Shown piece after piece: positions 34,126-43,327 of a DNA stretch of 64,000 nucleotides. The position numbers and the translations under genes are program-made. Source of the stretch: Sphingomonas colocasiae. GTDB lineage: Bacteria > Pseudomonadota > Alphaproteobacteria > Sphingomonadales > Sphingomonadaceae. How positions within the stretch are numbered: position 1 is the stretch's first letter; each line of letters opens with the position of its first letter. Below the pieces are notes generated by a model that searched no databases, was not told the DNA's origin, and saw nothing but the letters and a program-made list of their open reading frames with translations. Where the stretch lies: the NCBI RefSeq assembly GCF_019880585.1, contig NZ_JAINVV010000009.1:62001-126000 (forward strand), read 5' to 3'.

Positions 34126-34718
34126 TGGACGATGAACGACTTGAAGTAGACGGCCTTGACGCCGCCAAAGCCTTCGTTCGTGACGAGCACCTTGTTGATC
34201 GCGTCGGTCAGCCGCTTCTGCAGCTTTTCCTTGCCGACGACGCTATAGGCCTCTTCCTCGCTGGTATCGGCAAGCACGATCAGGATGGCCGAGCGGATCG
34301 CCAGTTCGTGCTTCTTGAGCCACAGCAGCACGCGGCCGTCATAATTGGTCGACGCGGCCAGGCTGAGCTGGACGAAATGGCCGCTCTCGCGAAGGTTCGA
34401 CGTGAACTCGTCGTTGAAGCTGTAATAGCTGGTGCGATAGGGCTCACCGCCCTCACCGTCCACGTCCTGCGCGGCGGCGCCCTCGCCATGCCCCTCGCCC
34501 ACCGGCGCATAGGGATCGGCCTCGCCCTTGCGGACGAATTTGGGATTCTTGTCTTCCTTCACTTCGGCCGCGCTGCCGATGACGCCCTGGAGCATCAGGC
34601 CATAGGCGACGCCGCCGCCCGCGCCGATCAGCGTCGCGCCGGCGAGCAGCTTGATCATCAGGCCCTTGCTCTTTTTCGGCGGCGCTTCGGCGGCGCCCAT
34701 GGTTTTTGCGGTGCTCAT
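34122..34718 (-). CDS. fliL: Flagellar basal-body protein FliL
   Basis: 198-residue single-pass inner-membrane protein (TM at about 21-45). The periplasmic stomatin-like domain ends in the conserved FKSFIVQ. FliL rings surround stators and support torque. It starts 24 bases after fliK and overlaps fliM. Confidence 0.92.
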   Translation of the reverse strand: MSTAKTMGAAEAPPKKSKGLMIKLLAGATLIGAGGGVAYGLMLQGVIGSAAEVKEDKNPKFVRKGEADPYAPVGEGHGEGAAAQDVDGEGGEPYRTSYYSFNDEFTSNLRESGHFVQLSLAASTNYDGRVLLWLKKHELAIRSAILIVLADTSEEEAYSVVGKEKLQKRLTDAINKVLVTNEGFGGVKAVYFKSFIVQ

Positions 34719-34742
34719 CTCAAGGTCTCCGGAAGGTCAATG

Positions 34743-36107
34743 TCAGGCGAAAATACCGCCACGGTCGCGCGTCGGTCTCGACTGCGGCCGCTGGCTGCCA
34801 TGGGTTGTGGCCGCATCGCGGCCCTGGCGGGGCGCATCGTGCGAACCGCCCATGTTCGAGCCGGCGCCGCCATTGCCGGCGGTGGCGTCGCGGCGCTCGA
34901 AGCGCATGCCGTGCGGTTCGCCGGCCGATTTGAGGTCGGGCGCGGCGTCCGCGATCAGCCGCGCGAGATCGGCGTCCTGCGTGTCGAACTGGACGACGAC
35001 CTTGTCGTCCGACTGTTCGAAGCGCACCGAGATCCGCCCGAAATCGTCATGCTGGATCGCAAGCGAGAGCGTGTCACCGCGCGCCTCGCTGCGCAGCGTC
35101 GCGATGGTATCGACCAGCGAGACGGCGCGGTCGCGCGGCAGCGCGTCGATCGCGGCGGTCGCCGACGCAGCGGCCACGCCGCGAAATTCGGAGGTCGGCG
35201 CGCCGGGCACCGGCGACGGATCGAACAGCGCCGCGATATCGGCGGGCAGGCGCGACTTGCGCGGCGCGGCTTCCGCGATCGGATCGGCCTGGATGGCGAG
35301 CGCGGCGTTGCGTGCTTCCGCCACCGGCTGCGCGACGAAGCGCGCCGGCCGGGCCTCCCGCACGGGCTGTTCGGCCTTGCCGTCGACCGGCCGCGCATCG
35401 AGCGCGACCTCCACCGAAGGCGCGGCCGCGAACGGCGTCGCCGTGACGGGCGTTGCGGCCGGATCGGCGCGCATCACGAACGCGACGCTGTGCGTGGGCA
35501 GCGCGGCGGCGGGCGCGGCGCGAACGGCCTCGACGATATCGGAGGACAACATGGTCTGTCCGGGTGCGGCGGTGACGGCCGGCGCGGCGACGGGCGCGAC
35601 TTGCGCGGCCGGCATGGCCGACGTGACCGGAGACTGGGTCGCGACCGGAGCCGCGCCTTCGGGCAGGATCGGCGCCGTCATCGCCATCGGCTGCATGAGC
35701 GAAGGCGACGCAACGGGCGCGTCCGATGTCCCGGCAGCCGGCTCGGCCCGCACGGGCACCGGCTGCGACAGCATAGCGAAGATCGGGAACAGGATTTCGG
35801 GCATCGCCCGATCGGCCGAACCCTCGTCATCACCTTCGGCGTCGTCGGCCACCGGCATGTCGATCCCGTCCTCGGCAACGCCATCTTCGGGAACGATCAC
35901 GACCGGCAATTGCAGGGCGGCAAGATCTTGCCGGCCAGCCGGCAAGATCTTGCCGGGTTCCGGCAAAGCCATTGCCGTTCCGTCGACGACCTGTTGCGCC
36001 AGCAAAGCCGCGAAATCGGCCGAAACCGCCGCATCGGCCGCCACCGGCGCACCAATCGCCAGGAATTGGGCGATCGGCTGAAGGGCGGGGACGGCGGCGT
36101 CGGGCAT
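34743..36107 (-). CDS. fliK: Flagellar hook-length control protein FliK
   Basis: 454-residue Ala/Pro-rich exported ruler protein. The conserved C-terminal FliK domain lies at about 330-410 (LSLAIQHDDFGRISVRFEQS). It measures the hook and triggers FlhB switching. The N-terminal coding region contains three CGGCAA-type palindromes (35919-35977) that look like regulator sites embedded in the gene. It starts 33 bases after fliJ, with a sigma-54-like site in between and overlapping the fliJ end. Confidence 0.88.
   Translation of the reverse strand: MPDAAVPALQPIAQFLAIGAPVAADAAVSADFAALLAQQVVDGTAMALPEPGKILPAGRQDLAALQLPVVIVPEDGVAEDGIDMPVADDAEGDDEGSADRAMPEILFPIFAMLSQPVPVRAEPAAGTSDAPVASPSLMQPMAMTAPILPEGAAPVATQSPVTSAMPAAQVAPVAAPAVTAAPGQTMLSSDIVEAVRAAPAAALPTHSVAFVMRADPAATPVTATPFAAAPSVEVALDARPVDGKAEQPVREARPARFVAQPVAEARNAALAIQADPIAEAAPRKSRLPADIAALFDPSPVPGAPTSEFRGVAAASATAAIDALPRDRAVSLVDTIATLRSEARGDTLSLAIQHDDFGRISVRFEQSDDKVVVQFDTQDADLARLIADAAPDLKSAGEPHGMRFERRDATAGNGGAGSNMGGSHDAPRQGRDAATTHGSQRPQSRPTRDRGGIFA
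35919..35977. promoter_or_regulatory. Three enhancer-like palindromes inside fliK
   Basis: GGCAAGATCTTGCC (within 35919-35934), CCGGCAAGATCTTGCCGG (35939-35956) and CGGCAA-N5-TTGCCG (35961-35977). They lie about 21 bp apart, two helical turns. The same motif occurs at 55605-55621 and 57970-58015. It resembles the Caulobacter ftr elements bound by FlbD (from memory). Confidence 0.55.
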
Positions 36108-36140
36108 TGGGCAAAGCTCCTGGAGCAGGTTCGCCCTTCT

Positions 36141-36572
36141 CTATTCAAACTTCGTGCCAAACCCTTTTCGGCCCGCCGCATCGGCATAGTTGGCGGCCGC
36201 CGCGCGGGCCATGTCAGCCTGATATTTGTCGGCGCGTTCCTGCGCGGTGGCGCGGCTGCGCTCGGCCGCATGCACGTCGCGACCCAGGCGGTCGGCAAGA
36301 TGCTGGGCGGTCGCCGCATCGGCCGAAACCTTGTCAGACATGCGATGAAGCGACTGGGAGAAGGTGAACATGCCGGCAAGCTGGCCGGCATGCGTCGAAT
36401 CCGCGCGCGCGGAATAGCCGGCCGCCATCGCCCGGGTGCGTTCGGCAAGGCCGCGCAACTGGTGCAGCGTGCTTTCGGCGCGCGCCGCTTCGGCGAGCTT
36501 CATCTCCTTGGTGACCGCGCGGACCTTCTCGATCCGCCGCAGCCGCTTCAGCCGCTGGGGATCATTGGCCAT
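36141..36572 (-). CDS. fliJ: Flagellar export protein FliJ
   Basis: 143-residue coiled-coil protein rich in Ala, Arg and Glu, beginning MANDPQRLKRLRRIEKVRAV. It links the FliI ATPase ring to FlhA. A TTG two codons upstream is an alternative start. It overlaps the fliI stop and is the last gene of the flbD-fliJ unit. Confidence 0.85.
   Translation of the reverse strand: MANDPQRLKRLRRIEKVRAVTKEMKLAEAARAESTLHQLRGLAERTRAMAAGYSARADSTHAGQLAGMFTFSQSLHRMSDKVSADAATAQHLADRLGRDVHAAERSRATAQERADKYQADMARAAAANYADAAGRKGFGTKFE
36145..36159 (-). promoter_or_regulatory. Candidate sigma-54 promoter of fliK
   Basis: Minus-strand TGGCACG-N4-TTGA, one base off consensus at the usually invariant -12 C. It would give a start point about 35 bases before fliK, with the three palindromes just downstream as enhancers. 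Confidence 0.4.
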
Positions 36573-37893
36573 GGCCAAGCAACGCGGCGAGCTGATCGAT
36601 GCTGTCGGCCAGCGTCACGCGGTCCTCCTCGGCCTGGCAGATGAACTGCTGGAGATGCTCGTGCATCGCGATCGAACGATCGATCCCGGCATCGCTGCCG
36701 GCGCGATAGGCACCCATCAGGATCAGGTCGCGATTGGTTTCGTAGGTGGCGGAGAGAGCCCGGAATTCGCGCGCGACCTTCATATGCGGTTTGTCGACGA
36801 TGTCGCTCATCACGCGGCTGAGCGACGCCGCGACGTCGATCGCGGGATATTGGTTGCGCTGCGCCAGATCGCGCGACAGCACGATATGCCCGTCGAGGAT
36901 CGATCGCGCGGTATCGACCACCGGATCGTCCTGATTGTCGCCGTCGGCGAGCACGGTGTAGATGCCGGTGATCGCGCCGCCGCTCTCCTCCGAATTGCCT
37001 GCGCGTTCGACCAGCTTGGTCAATGTCGACAGCGCCGATGGCGGATAGCCGCGCGCAGAACAGGGTTCGCCCAGCAGCAGCGCGATCTCGCGCGCGGCAT
37101 GCGCCACGCGGGTCAGGCTGTCCATGATCAGCAGCACCGAAAGGCCCTGCGCCCGGAAATATTCGGCGAGCGCGGTGGCGTGCAGCGCACCGCGCACGCG
37201 CAGATTGGGTGCGTGATCGGCAGGCACCGCCACCACCACGGTGCGGTGGCGCATCTCGCCCGCCATGCGGTGCTGGACGAAATCGGAGACTTCGCGCGCG
37301 CGTTCGCCGATCAGGCCGACGATCACGACATCGGCGCGTGCGCCGTCCGCGATCATGCCGAGCAGCACCGATTTGCCGACGCCCGAGCCGGCCATGATGC
37401 CGACGCGCTGGCCGATGCCGAAGGTGGTGAGCGCGTTGAGCGCGCGCACCCCGGTATCGAAGGGCTGACGGACAGGGCTGCGATCGAGCGGATTGCCGCG
37501 AATGCCGCCGACCGGCCACAATTCGCCGGCGCGGATCGGCGGGCCACCATCGATCGCCCGCCCTTCGCCATCGACCGACCGGCCGAGAAATTCATGTCCC
37601 ACCGGCACCAGTCCCGGCAATCCGGCGGGACGGACCAGCGCGCCCGGCCGGATCAGGATCGGATCGGCGAGCAGCATCATGATGGTGAGGCCGTTGCGGA
37701 AACCGATGACCTCGGCGGCAACGCTGTGCCCCGGCCGATAGTCGACCAGGCACTGCGTGCCGATCGGCACGGCCAGGCCGCTGACCTCGAGCAACTGGCC
37801 GTCACAGGCGGTCAGCCGACCGAAGCTGTGCGGCGCGCTGTCGATTTCGGCCGTTTCGAACCGGTCGAGCAGTGCGGCCAGGCCGTTCAGCAT
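36562..37893 (-). CDS. fliI: Flagellar export ATPase FliI
   Basis: 443-residue F1-beta-like ATPase. Walker A is AGSGVGKS (about 168-175), and the catalytic-site segments VLLIMDSLTRVAHAAREIAL and GYPPSA follow. It unloads chaperoned substrates at the export gate. ATG 37893 overlaps the fliH stop; the longer open frame upstream is out-of-frame fliH sequence. Confidence 0.96.
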   Translation of the reverse strand: MLNGLAALLDRFETAEIDSAPHSFGRLTACDGQLLEVSGLAVPIGTQCLVDYRPGHSVAAEVIGFRNGLTIMMLLADPILIRPGALVRPAGLPGLVPVGHEFLGRSVDGEGRAIDGGPPIRAGELWPVGGIRGNPLDRSPVRQPFDTGVRALNALTTFGIGQRVGIMAGSGVGKSVLLGMIADGARADVVIVGLIGERAREVSDFVQHRMAGEMRHRTVVVAVPADHAPNLRVRGALHATALAEYFRAQGLSVLLIMDSLTRVAHAAREIALLLGEPCSARGYPPSALSTLTKLVERAGNSEESGGAITGIYTVLADGDNQDDPVVDTARSILDGHIVLSRDLAQRNQYPAIDVAASLSRVMSDIVDKPHMKVAREFRALSATYETNRDLILMGAYRAGSDAGIDRSIAMHEHLQQFICQAEEDRVTLADSIDQLAALLGHGQ

Positions 37894-38636
37894 GTGCGGA
37901 TCGCCTCTTCCAGCGCGAGTTTCCAATGTTCCGGCCCGTCCTCGACGCCGCCTTCGGGCGTCATCACGCGGATTGCGCCGCGCGCGAGATCGGGATTGGC
38001 GATGACGGTCCATTCGGCCGGCAATTGGCCGCCGAGCAGCTTGAAATCGGTCGGGCTCACCTCGACGCGCTTTTCGTTGTGCGTGGCGGCGAGCATGCGC
38101 ACCGCAGCCTGAATGCGCGCCGCGAGCCGCTCGGGCGCGATCGCGCAATCGTCGATCACTTGGCGGCACAATGCGACGACGGCATCGCGCATGCGGCTTT
38201 CGAGCATGTGCAGGCTCGCCGCGTCGATCTGGTGGATCTGCTCGCCCAGCGCGGTCAGCGCCGCGACATCCTCGCCCTGCATTTCGCGGGAGAGCCGTTT
38301 TTCGGTGGCGACGCCATCCTCGAATCCCGATTTCCACGCCTGGCGGATCGGATCGTCCTCGCTCGATTGCGGCATCACGCCCAATGCCCTGGCGATATCG
38401 GGATCGGGCGAAAAATGGCGCGGCATCACCGGCCCCGGCTCGGCGGCTGCGGCGGCGCGGGCCGCCTGAACGGCAAGCTCCGCGATCGGCGTGGACGGCG
38501 CCGACAACTCGGTTTCCGGCATCGGCGCCTCGGCCGATCCGCTCTCGAATCCCGTGTCTTCGAAGGCGGCCTCGCCCTCCCCGTCCCCCTGCGCCAGCAA
38601 ATCGGCGAGTTCGCTGATCGACAATGCCCTAGTCAT
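37887..38636 (-). CDS. fliH: Flagellar assembly protein FliH
   Basis: 249-residue stator-like regulator of FliI. An acidic N-terminal part is followed by a helical region and the C-terminal FliH domain (VTPTDFKLLGG-like segment around 190-240). It overlaps fliI by 7 bases and starts 8 bases after fliG. Confidence 0.85.
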   Translation of the reverse strand: MTRALSISELADLLAQGDGEGEAAFEDTGFESGSAEAPMPETELSAPSTPIAELAVQAARAAAAAEPGPVMPRHFSPDPDIARALGVMPQSSEDDPIRQAWKSGFEDGVATEKRLSREMQGEDVAALTALGEQIHQIDAASLHMLESRMRDAVVALCRQVIDDCAIAPERLAARIQAAVRMLAATHNEKRVEVSPTDFKLLGGQLPAEWTVIANPDLARGAIRVMTPEGGVEDGPEHWKLALEEAIRTC

Positions 38637-38644
38637 GGATCCGC

Positions 38645-39652
38645 TCAGACATAATCGTCATCGCCGGCGCCGAACGAGATCGTGCCCTCGGCCGCCAGCC
38701 TGCGCGCGATCTGGACGATCGCCTTCTGAGCATCGACCACTTCGCTGAGCTTGATGCGGCCCCGCGCCTCGATCTCGTCGCGCACGCCGTCGGCGGCGCG
38801 GCTGGACATGCAACGGAAAAAGGCCTCGCGATCCTCGTCCTCCAGCCCCTTGAGCGCGACGATGAGCTGTTCGGAATCGACTTCGCGCAGCAGCGCGCCC
38901 ATCGACTTGTCGTCGATTGACAGCAGATGATCGAACTTGAACATCTCCCCCTCGATCTGCTTCGCGACGAAGCGGTCGATCTTGATGAGCTCGGGCATGA
39001 TCCGCTTCTCGGTCGCCCGCGACGCGTTGTTGATGATCTCCGCCGCCTCGCGCGGGCCGCCGATATTGAGCGCGGCCGGGCCATGGCTGTCGGTGATGCG
39101 CTGCGACAGCACGGTTTCGAGCATCGCCAGCGCGCCGGCGGTGACCGGACCGAGCGTGGCGATGCGATGCACCACCTGCGGCTGCATCGCACGCGGCAAC
39201 GCGTGGAGCACCTGCGCCGCGGTCTCCGGCTCCAGATTGGTGAGCAGCACCGCGATAAGCTGCGGATGCTCGTTCTTGACGAGCGGCGTGATCACCGAGG
39301 CGTCGAGCCATTTGGTAAGCTCGATCGAACTGGTCTTGGCCGCCGGCGCGATGCGCGACATCAGGCTGTCCGCCTTGCGTTCGCCCAGCGCCATCGTCAT
39401 CAGATTGCGCACCCGGCCGGTATTGTCGTGATTGACCAGGCCCTGGCGCTGGGTGCGATCGAGGAAACCGCCGATCGTGGCCGCGACCTGCGACGGCGCG
39501 ACCTCCTTCAGGTCGCACATCGCCTGGCCGAGCAGCCGCAGTTCCTGCGGCTCGAGATGGCGCAGCACCTCGGTGGCCTGCTCGTCGTCCATGATCATGA
39601 TCATGATCGCGGCACGCTCGGCCTTGGTGAAGGTGGTTTTCTGCTCGGTCAT
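38645..39652 (-). CDS. fliG: Flagellar motor switch protein FliG
   Basis: 335-residue torque-ring protein. The N-terminal FliF-binding region begins with KAERAAIMIMIMDDEQA, the EHPQ-like motif is present as NEHPQLIAVLLTNLEP, and the charged torque helix is near 285-305. It overlaps fliF (ATGA). Confidence 0.96.
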   Translation of the reverse strand: MTEQKTTFTKAERAAIMIMIMDDEQATEVLRHLEPQELRLLGQAMCDLKEVAPSQVAATIGGFLDRTQRQGLVNHDNTGRVRNLMTMALGERKADSLMSRIAPAAKTSSIELTKWLDASVITPLVKNEHPQLIAVLLTNLEPETAAQVLHALPRAMQPQVVHRIATLGPVTAGALAMLETVLSQRITDSHGPAALNIGGPREAAEIINNASRATEKRIMPELIKIDRFVAKQIEGEMFKFDHLLSIDDKSMGALLREVDSEQLIVALKGLEDEDREAFFRCMSSRAADGVRDEIEARGRIKLSEVVDAQKAIVQIARRLAAEGTISFGAGDDDYV

Positions 39653-41424
39653 GCCGCATCGGCCTTTGCGGTTTCGGCTTCGGCCAGCATCTGGCGGATC
39701 GCCGCCATCGCGCTGTCCGGCTGTTCGCTGATGAAGCGCTGGGCCAGCCCGACCTGATCGGCGAGCTTCATCCGGTCGAGCCGCTCGGTCAGCATCGCCT
39801 CGGTCGAAAGCGTGGCGGCGGCGCCCGCGTCACCGTCCTCGGCTTCGCCACTGGCCACGAGCGCGCGCGGCCCCTCGCCCTCGGCATCACCGCCGGCCTT
39901 GCCCTCGGACTTGCGGCGCATCGCCGCGATGGCGGGGCGCAGGCCGAAGAAGATCAGCAGCAGCACGCAGATCAGCGCCACGCCGTTGCGGAGCACCGTG
40001 GCGAACCAGGGCTGTTCGTAGAAAGGCGTGACGACGACCGGTTCGCTCTGGAACTTGCGCGCGATCACTTCCACCTGGTCGCCGCGCTGGGTATTGGCGC
40101 CGACGGCGGCGCCGACCAGCGACTTGATCTGCGCGATATCGGCGGGCTTGCGCGACGCCATCGCCGCGCTGCTCAGCACGACGGCGACCGACAGGCGCTT
40201 GATATCGCCCGGCGTGCCGTTCGAAACCGCGACCTCGCGGCCCAGTTCATAAGTGCGCGTCGCGCTCTGGCTCAGTTCGGGCGCGGGTGGCGTCGCCGCG
40301 GCCTCGCCCGCAGCGGGCGCGGCGGCACCAGCCGCCGGTGTCGCCGGCGCGGCTCCGCCGACGGTCTGCACGGCCGGCTTGGCGGGATTGGCCTGGGGTG
40401 CTCCAGGCGCGCCCGGCACGACCTGTGTGGGCGGCGGCGGCGTGTTGGACAGCACGCCCGGCACCCCATAGCCGATCGGGTTTTCGGGCACCGGCGAGGA
40501 TTGCGTGGTTTCGGTGCGGACGGCGCCGTCCTTGTTCCAGCTTTCGCGGGCGGAGGTGACGGCGTTCATGTCGAGATCGACCTGGATCTCGGTGGAGAAA
40601 TTGCCCTCCCCGAACATCGGCGTCAGCAACTGCGAAAGCTGCCCGCGCAGCTTCTCCTCCATCCGCGACTGCATGTTCAGCCGGTCGATATTGGCATTGC
40701 CGGCATTCCGGTCGGACACCAGCCGGCCATGCTGATCGATCACCTTGACCTCGTCGTTCGACAGACCCGGCACCGATCCGGTGACGAGATTGACGATCGC
40801 GGTCACCTGTCCGTCGGAAAGCTGGCGCCCGCGCGCAAGCTTGAGCATCACCGACGCGCGCGGCGGCGAATTGTCGCGCACGAACACCGATTTCTCGGCC
40901 TGCGCCAGATGGACGCGGACCGATTCCACACCGTCGATCTCCATGATCGTCAGTTGCAGTTCGCGTTCGCGCGCGGCGCGCAACCGTTCGGCCTCGACAC
41001 TGCGGCTGGCGCCCAGCGGCATCGAATCGATCAGGTCGGTGCCGCTGCTGGGCGCCGCCACCGCGCCGTCCGATGCGACCATCATGCGCGCACGATAGAT
41101 ATCGCCCTCGCCCACCGTGATCGCGCCGGTCGCGGGATCGAGCTTGTAGGGGATCGACGCCTTGTCGAGCGCCTGGGTCACCGATGCCTTTTCACCGTCC
41201 GCGAGCTCGGAATAGAGCACGCGCTGCGGCGCGGGGCTCAGCACCATCCAGGCCAGCGCGGCCGAGCCGAGCACGCCGACGGCGGCGGCATAGGGCAGGG
41301 TCCGCCTGACCGCGGGCTGCGCGGCGAAGCCGCTGATCTGCTGAAGAATGGCCGGGCGCTGCCCATCCACCGCCCGGGCATTGCCGAGCGGAACGGGCGC
41401 CGAAGCCGGAACGAGATCGCTCAT
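39649..41424 (-). CDS. fliF: Flagellar MS-ring protein FliF
   Basis: 591-residue inner-membrane ring protein. TM1 is at about 43-62, the YscJ/FliF ring-building domains follow (QRVLYSELADGEKASVTQAL and onward), and a low-complexity Pro/Ala insert sits at about 320-370. TM2 is at about 460-480, then a cytoplasmic tail that binds FliG. It starts 3 bases after the fliE stop. Confidence 0.95.
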   Translation of the reverse strand: MSDLVPASAPVPLGNARAVDGQRPAILQQISGFAAQPAVRRTLPYAAAVGVLGSAALAWMVLSPAPQRVLYSELADGEKASVTQALDKASIPYKLDPATGAITVGEGDIYRARMMVASDGAVAAPSSGTDLIDSMPLGASRSVEAERLRAARERELQLTIMEIDGVESVRVHLAQAEKSVFVRDNSPPRASVMLKLARGRQLSDGQVTAIVNLVTGSVPGLSNDEVKVIDQHGRLVSDRNAGNANIDRLNMQSRMEEKLRGQLSQLLTPMFGEGNFSTEIQVDLDMNAVTSARESWNKDGAVRTETTQSSPVPENPIGYGVPGVLSNTPPPPTQVVPGAPGAPQANPAKPAVQTVGGAAPATPAAGAAAPAAGEAAATPPAPELSQSATRTYELGREVAVSNGTPGDIKRLSVAVVLSSAAMASRKPADIAQIKSLVGAAVGANTQRGDQVEVIARKFQSEPVVVTPFYEQPWFATVLRNGVALICVLLLIFFGLRPAIAAMRRKSEGKAGGDAEGEGPRALVASGEAEDGDAGAAATLSTEAMLTERLDRMKLADQVGLAQRFISEQPDSAMAAIRQMLAEAETAKADAA

Positions 41425-41427
41425 CTA

Positions 41428-41811
41428 TCAGACTCCCATTCGCAGGATGTCGAGATAGGCGGACAGCAGCTTGTTGCGGACCTGCAAGGTCGCTTCAAAC
41501 GCGATGCCCGCTTCCTGACGCGCCAGCATCACCTTGGCGACGTCCGTCACTTCGCCGCGTTCATAGGCGGCGGAAATATCCGAAGCGCGCTGCTGCGTCG
41601 CATTGACGCCGTCGAGCGCGGTCTTGAGCGCATCCGTGAAACCGCCCGCCGGGCCATTGGGCGCGACGGGTGCGTTCGGCGCCTCCGCCGGCGCGGCGCC
41701 GGCACCGGCGCCTGCGCGCAACGACTGGAGAAGCTGGTTCTTGTCGATCATCTCCTGGCGCATCGCCAGGATCTGCTGAAGGCCGGACGCGCCGCCGACG
41801 GGGGAAGTCAT
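41428..41811 (-). CDS. fliE: Flagellar hook-basal body protein FliE
   Basis: 127-residue MS-ring/rod adaptor. The family C-terminus (VMLARQEAGIAFEATLQVRNKLLSAY) is intact; the N-terminal half contains an Ala/Pro-rich stretch. It overlaps flbD (ATGA), tying basal-body assembly to the regulator's transcript. Confidence 0.93.
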   Translation of the reverse strand: MTSPVGGASGLQQILAMRQEMIDKNQLLQSLRAGAGAGAAPAEAPNAPVAPNGPAGGFTDALKTALDGVNATQQRASDISAAYERGEVTDVAKVMLARQEAGIAFEATLQVRNKLLSAYLDILRMGV

Positions 41812-43103
41812 GCCGTGCCTCCCGCGATCATCTGGCCGGCCTCACGGAAGCGCGCCAGGCGATAACGCAGCGTGCGTTCCGAAATGCCCAGCCGCTTGGC
41901 GGCACGGACGCGGCTGCCGTCACAGGCCTCCAGCGTCGCCATGATGGCGCGCGCCTCTGAGAGCTGGACGACCTTGCTGAGCGCTTCACCGGCAACGGGT
42001 TCGGCGACCGGCGCGGCGACCTCGACCGGCTGGACCGACTGGACTGCGACATTGGTGGTGACCAGCCGCGCGGGGCGATCGAAATGGATGTGACGCAGGC
42101 CGATCTCACCATCGCCGTTCGAGAGCAGCAGCGCGCGGCGCATCACATTCTCGAGTTCGCGGATATTACCCGGCCAGTTGTGCGCCTTCAGCGCGTTGAG
42201 CGCGTCGTTCGCGATCCAGGGCAGCGGCGCGCCGGCCGGGGCATGGCGCAACGCCAGCGCGAAGGCGAGCGGCGCGACATCCTCGGGGCGCTCGCACAGC
42301 GGACGCAGCGACAGGGGAAAGACGTTGAGACGATAGAAAAGGTCGGCGCGGAAACGGCCTTCCTCCACTTCGAGCGGCAGGTCACGGTTGGCGCAGGCGA
42401 CGATGCGGACATCGATCTTGATCGGACGGGTGGCGCCCAGCGGCACCACTTCGCCTTCCTGCAAGGCGCGCAGCAGCTTGGCCTGCAGCGCCAGCGGCAT
42501 CTCCGCGATCTCGTCGAGCAGCAGCGTGCCGCCATCGGCCGCGCGGAAGAAACCTTCGCCGGCATTGTGTGCGCCGGTGAACGCGCCCTTCTGGTGGCCG
42601 AACAGCAAGGCTTCGAGCATCGCTTCGGGAACCGCAGCGCAATTGACCGCGACGAAGGGCTTGTCGGCCCGCGCGCTGCGCGAGTGGATGAAACGCGCCA
42701 GCACTTCCTTGCCGGTGCCGGTCGGGCCGTTGATGAGCACGGGAATATCGCTGACGGCCAGCCGCTCGGCGAGCGAGAGCACTGCCAGGCTTTCGGGATC
42801 GGCGGCGATCGGATCGCCCGCCTTGGTAACGCAGGCGATCAACGCCGCGAGCGCGGCTTCCGAACCGCCATCGGCATAGCCGAGCTTCAGCCGGTTGCCG
42901 GCAAGCCGTTCGATGAAGGGCTCATCATTGCGCTCCAGCGCGACGACGCGGCCACGACCGGCGGGCTGCGCGGTATCCGACGCGGTCAGCGTGCATCCGG
43001 CGTCGCCGCGGTTGCCCGCCGAGGCCGCGAAGATCGCCGAGGCGCGATGGACCAGCTGTCCATGTGCGCGCAGCACGATATCGTCATGATCGAGTCCGGT
43101 CAT
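41808..43103 (-). CDS. flbD: Sigma-54-dependent flagellar transcriptional activator (FlbD/FleQ-like)
   Basis: 431-residue bacterial enhancer-binding protein. A short N-terminal domain (about 1-100) lacks a clear receiver Asp. The AAA+ domain has Walker A GPTGTGKE (126-133), the sigma-54 contact loop GAFTGA (173-178) and Walker B GGTLLLDE (192-198). A Fis-type helix-turn-helix follows at the C-terminus (GSRVRAAKRLGISERTLRYRL). It probably binds the CGGCAA-N4-TTGCCG palindromes and drives the sigma-54 promoters at 55538, 55719 and 58286. As in Caulobacter it heads a basal-body operon. Confidence 0.92.
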   Translation of the reverse strand: MTGLDHDDIVLRAHGQLVHRASAIFAASAGNRGDAGCTLTASDTAQPAGRGRVVALERNDEPFIERLAGNRLKLGYADGGSEAALAALIACVTKAGDPIAADPESLAVLSLAERLAVSDIPVLINGPTGTGKEVLARFIHSRSARADKPFVAVNCAAVPEAMLEALLFGHQKGAFTGAHNAGEGFFRAADGGTLLLDEIAEMPLALQAKLLRALQEGEVVPLGATRPIKIDVRIVACANRDLPLEVEEGRFRADLFYRLNVFPLSLRPLCERPEDVAPLAFALALRHAPAGAPLPWIANDALNALKAHNWPGNIRELENVMRRALLLSNGDGEIGLRHIHFDRPARLVTTNVAVQSVQPVEVAAPVAEPVAGEALSKVVQLSEARAIMATLEACDGSRVRAAKRLGISERTLRYRLARFREAGQMIAGGTA

Positions 43104-43160
43104 TTTCGAATGCCCCCCACCAGGCAACTTCGCAGCTTCAATACGATGGTTATGCGGGTG

Positions 43161-43171
43161 TTAAGGTTAAC
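43161..43171. promoter_or_regulatory. TTAAGGTTAAC element upstream of flbD
   Basis: Two TTAA half-sites close together, 58 bases before flbD. They resemble CtrA half-sites (TTAACC), but the usual N7 spacing is not met. A master regulator such as CtrA controlling flbD is plausible in alphaproteobacteria, but this site alone is weak. Confidence 0.3.
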
Positions 43172-43265
43172 GACGCCGCAATCGGGGATACGGTGAAAAC
43201 CCTGTAGAAGAGAATTATTATTCAATTATATCAGTATGTTGTCTGGTTAATTTTACCCTGCACCC

Positions 43266-43292
43266 TTAACTCTCCGGCCGGTTCGCCGCTCT
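43266..43292 (+). promoter_or_regulatory. Sigma-28 promoter of flagellin
   Basis: TTAACTCT, 11 bases, GCCGCTCT. An AT-rich block (about 43205-43258) lies directly upstream and may act as an UP element. The predicted leader is about 70 bases. Confidence 0.65.
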
Positions 43293-43327
43293 TGCTGACG
43301 GCACATGTTGCCTGAAGCGACATCCGG

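Noticed and set aside
36369-36392. CATGCCGGC / GCCGGCATG palindrome inside fliJ
   Set aside because: It differs from the CGGCAA-N4-TTGCCG family and can be explained by the local coding sequence; no promoter is nearby.
43300-43316. GGCACATGTTGC before flagellin as a sigma-54 promoter
   Set aside because: GG and GC are separated by 8 rather than 10 bases; kept only as a near-palindrome in the leader.
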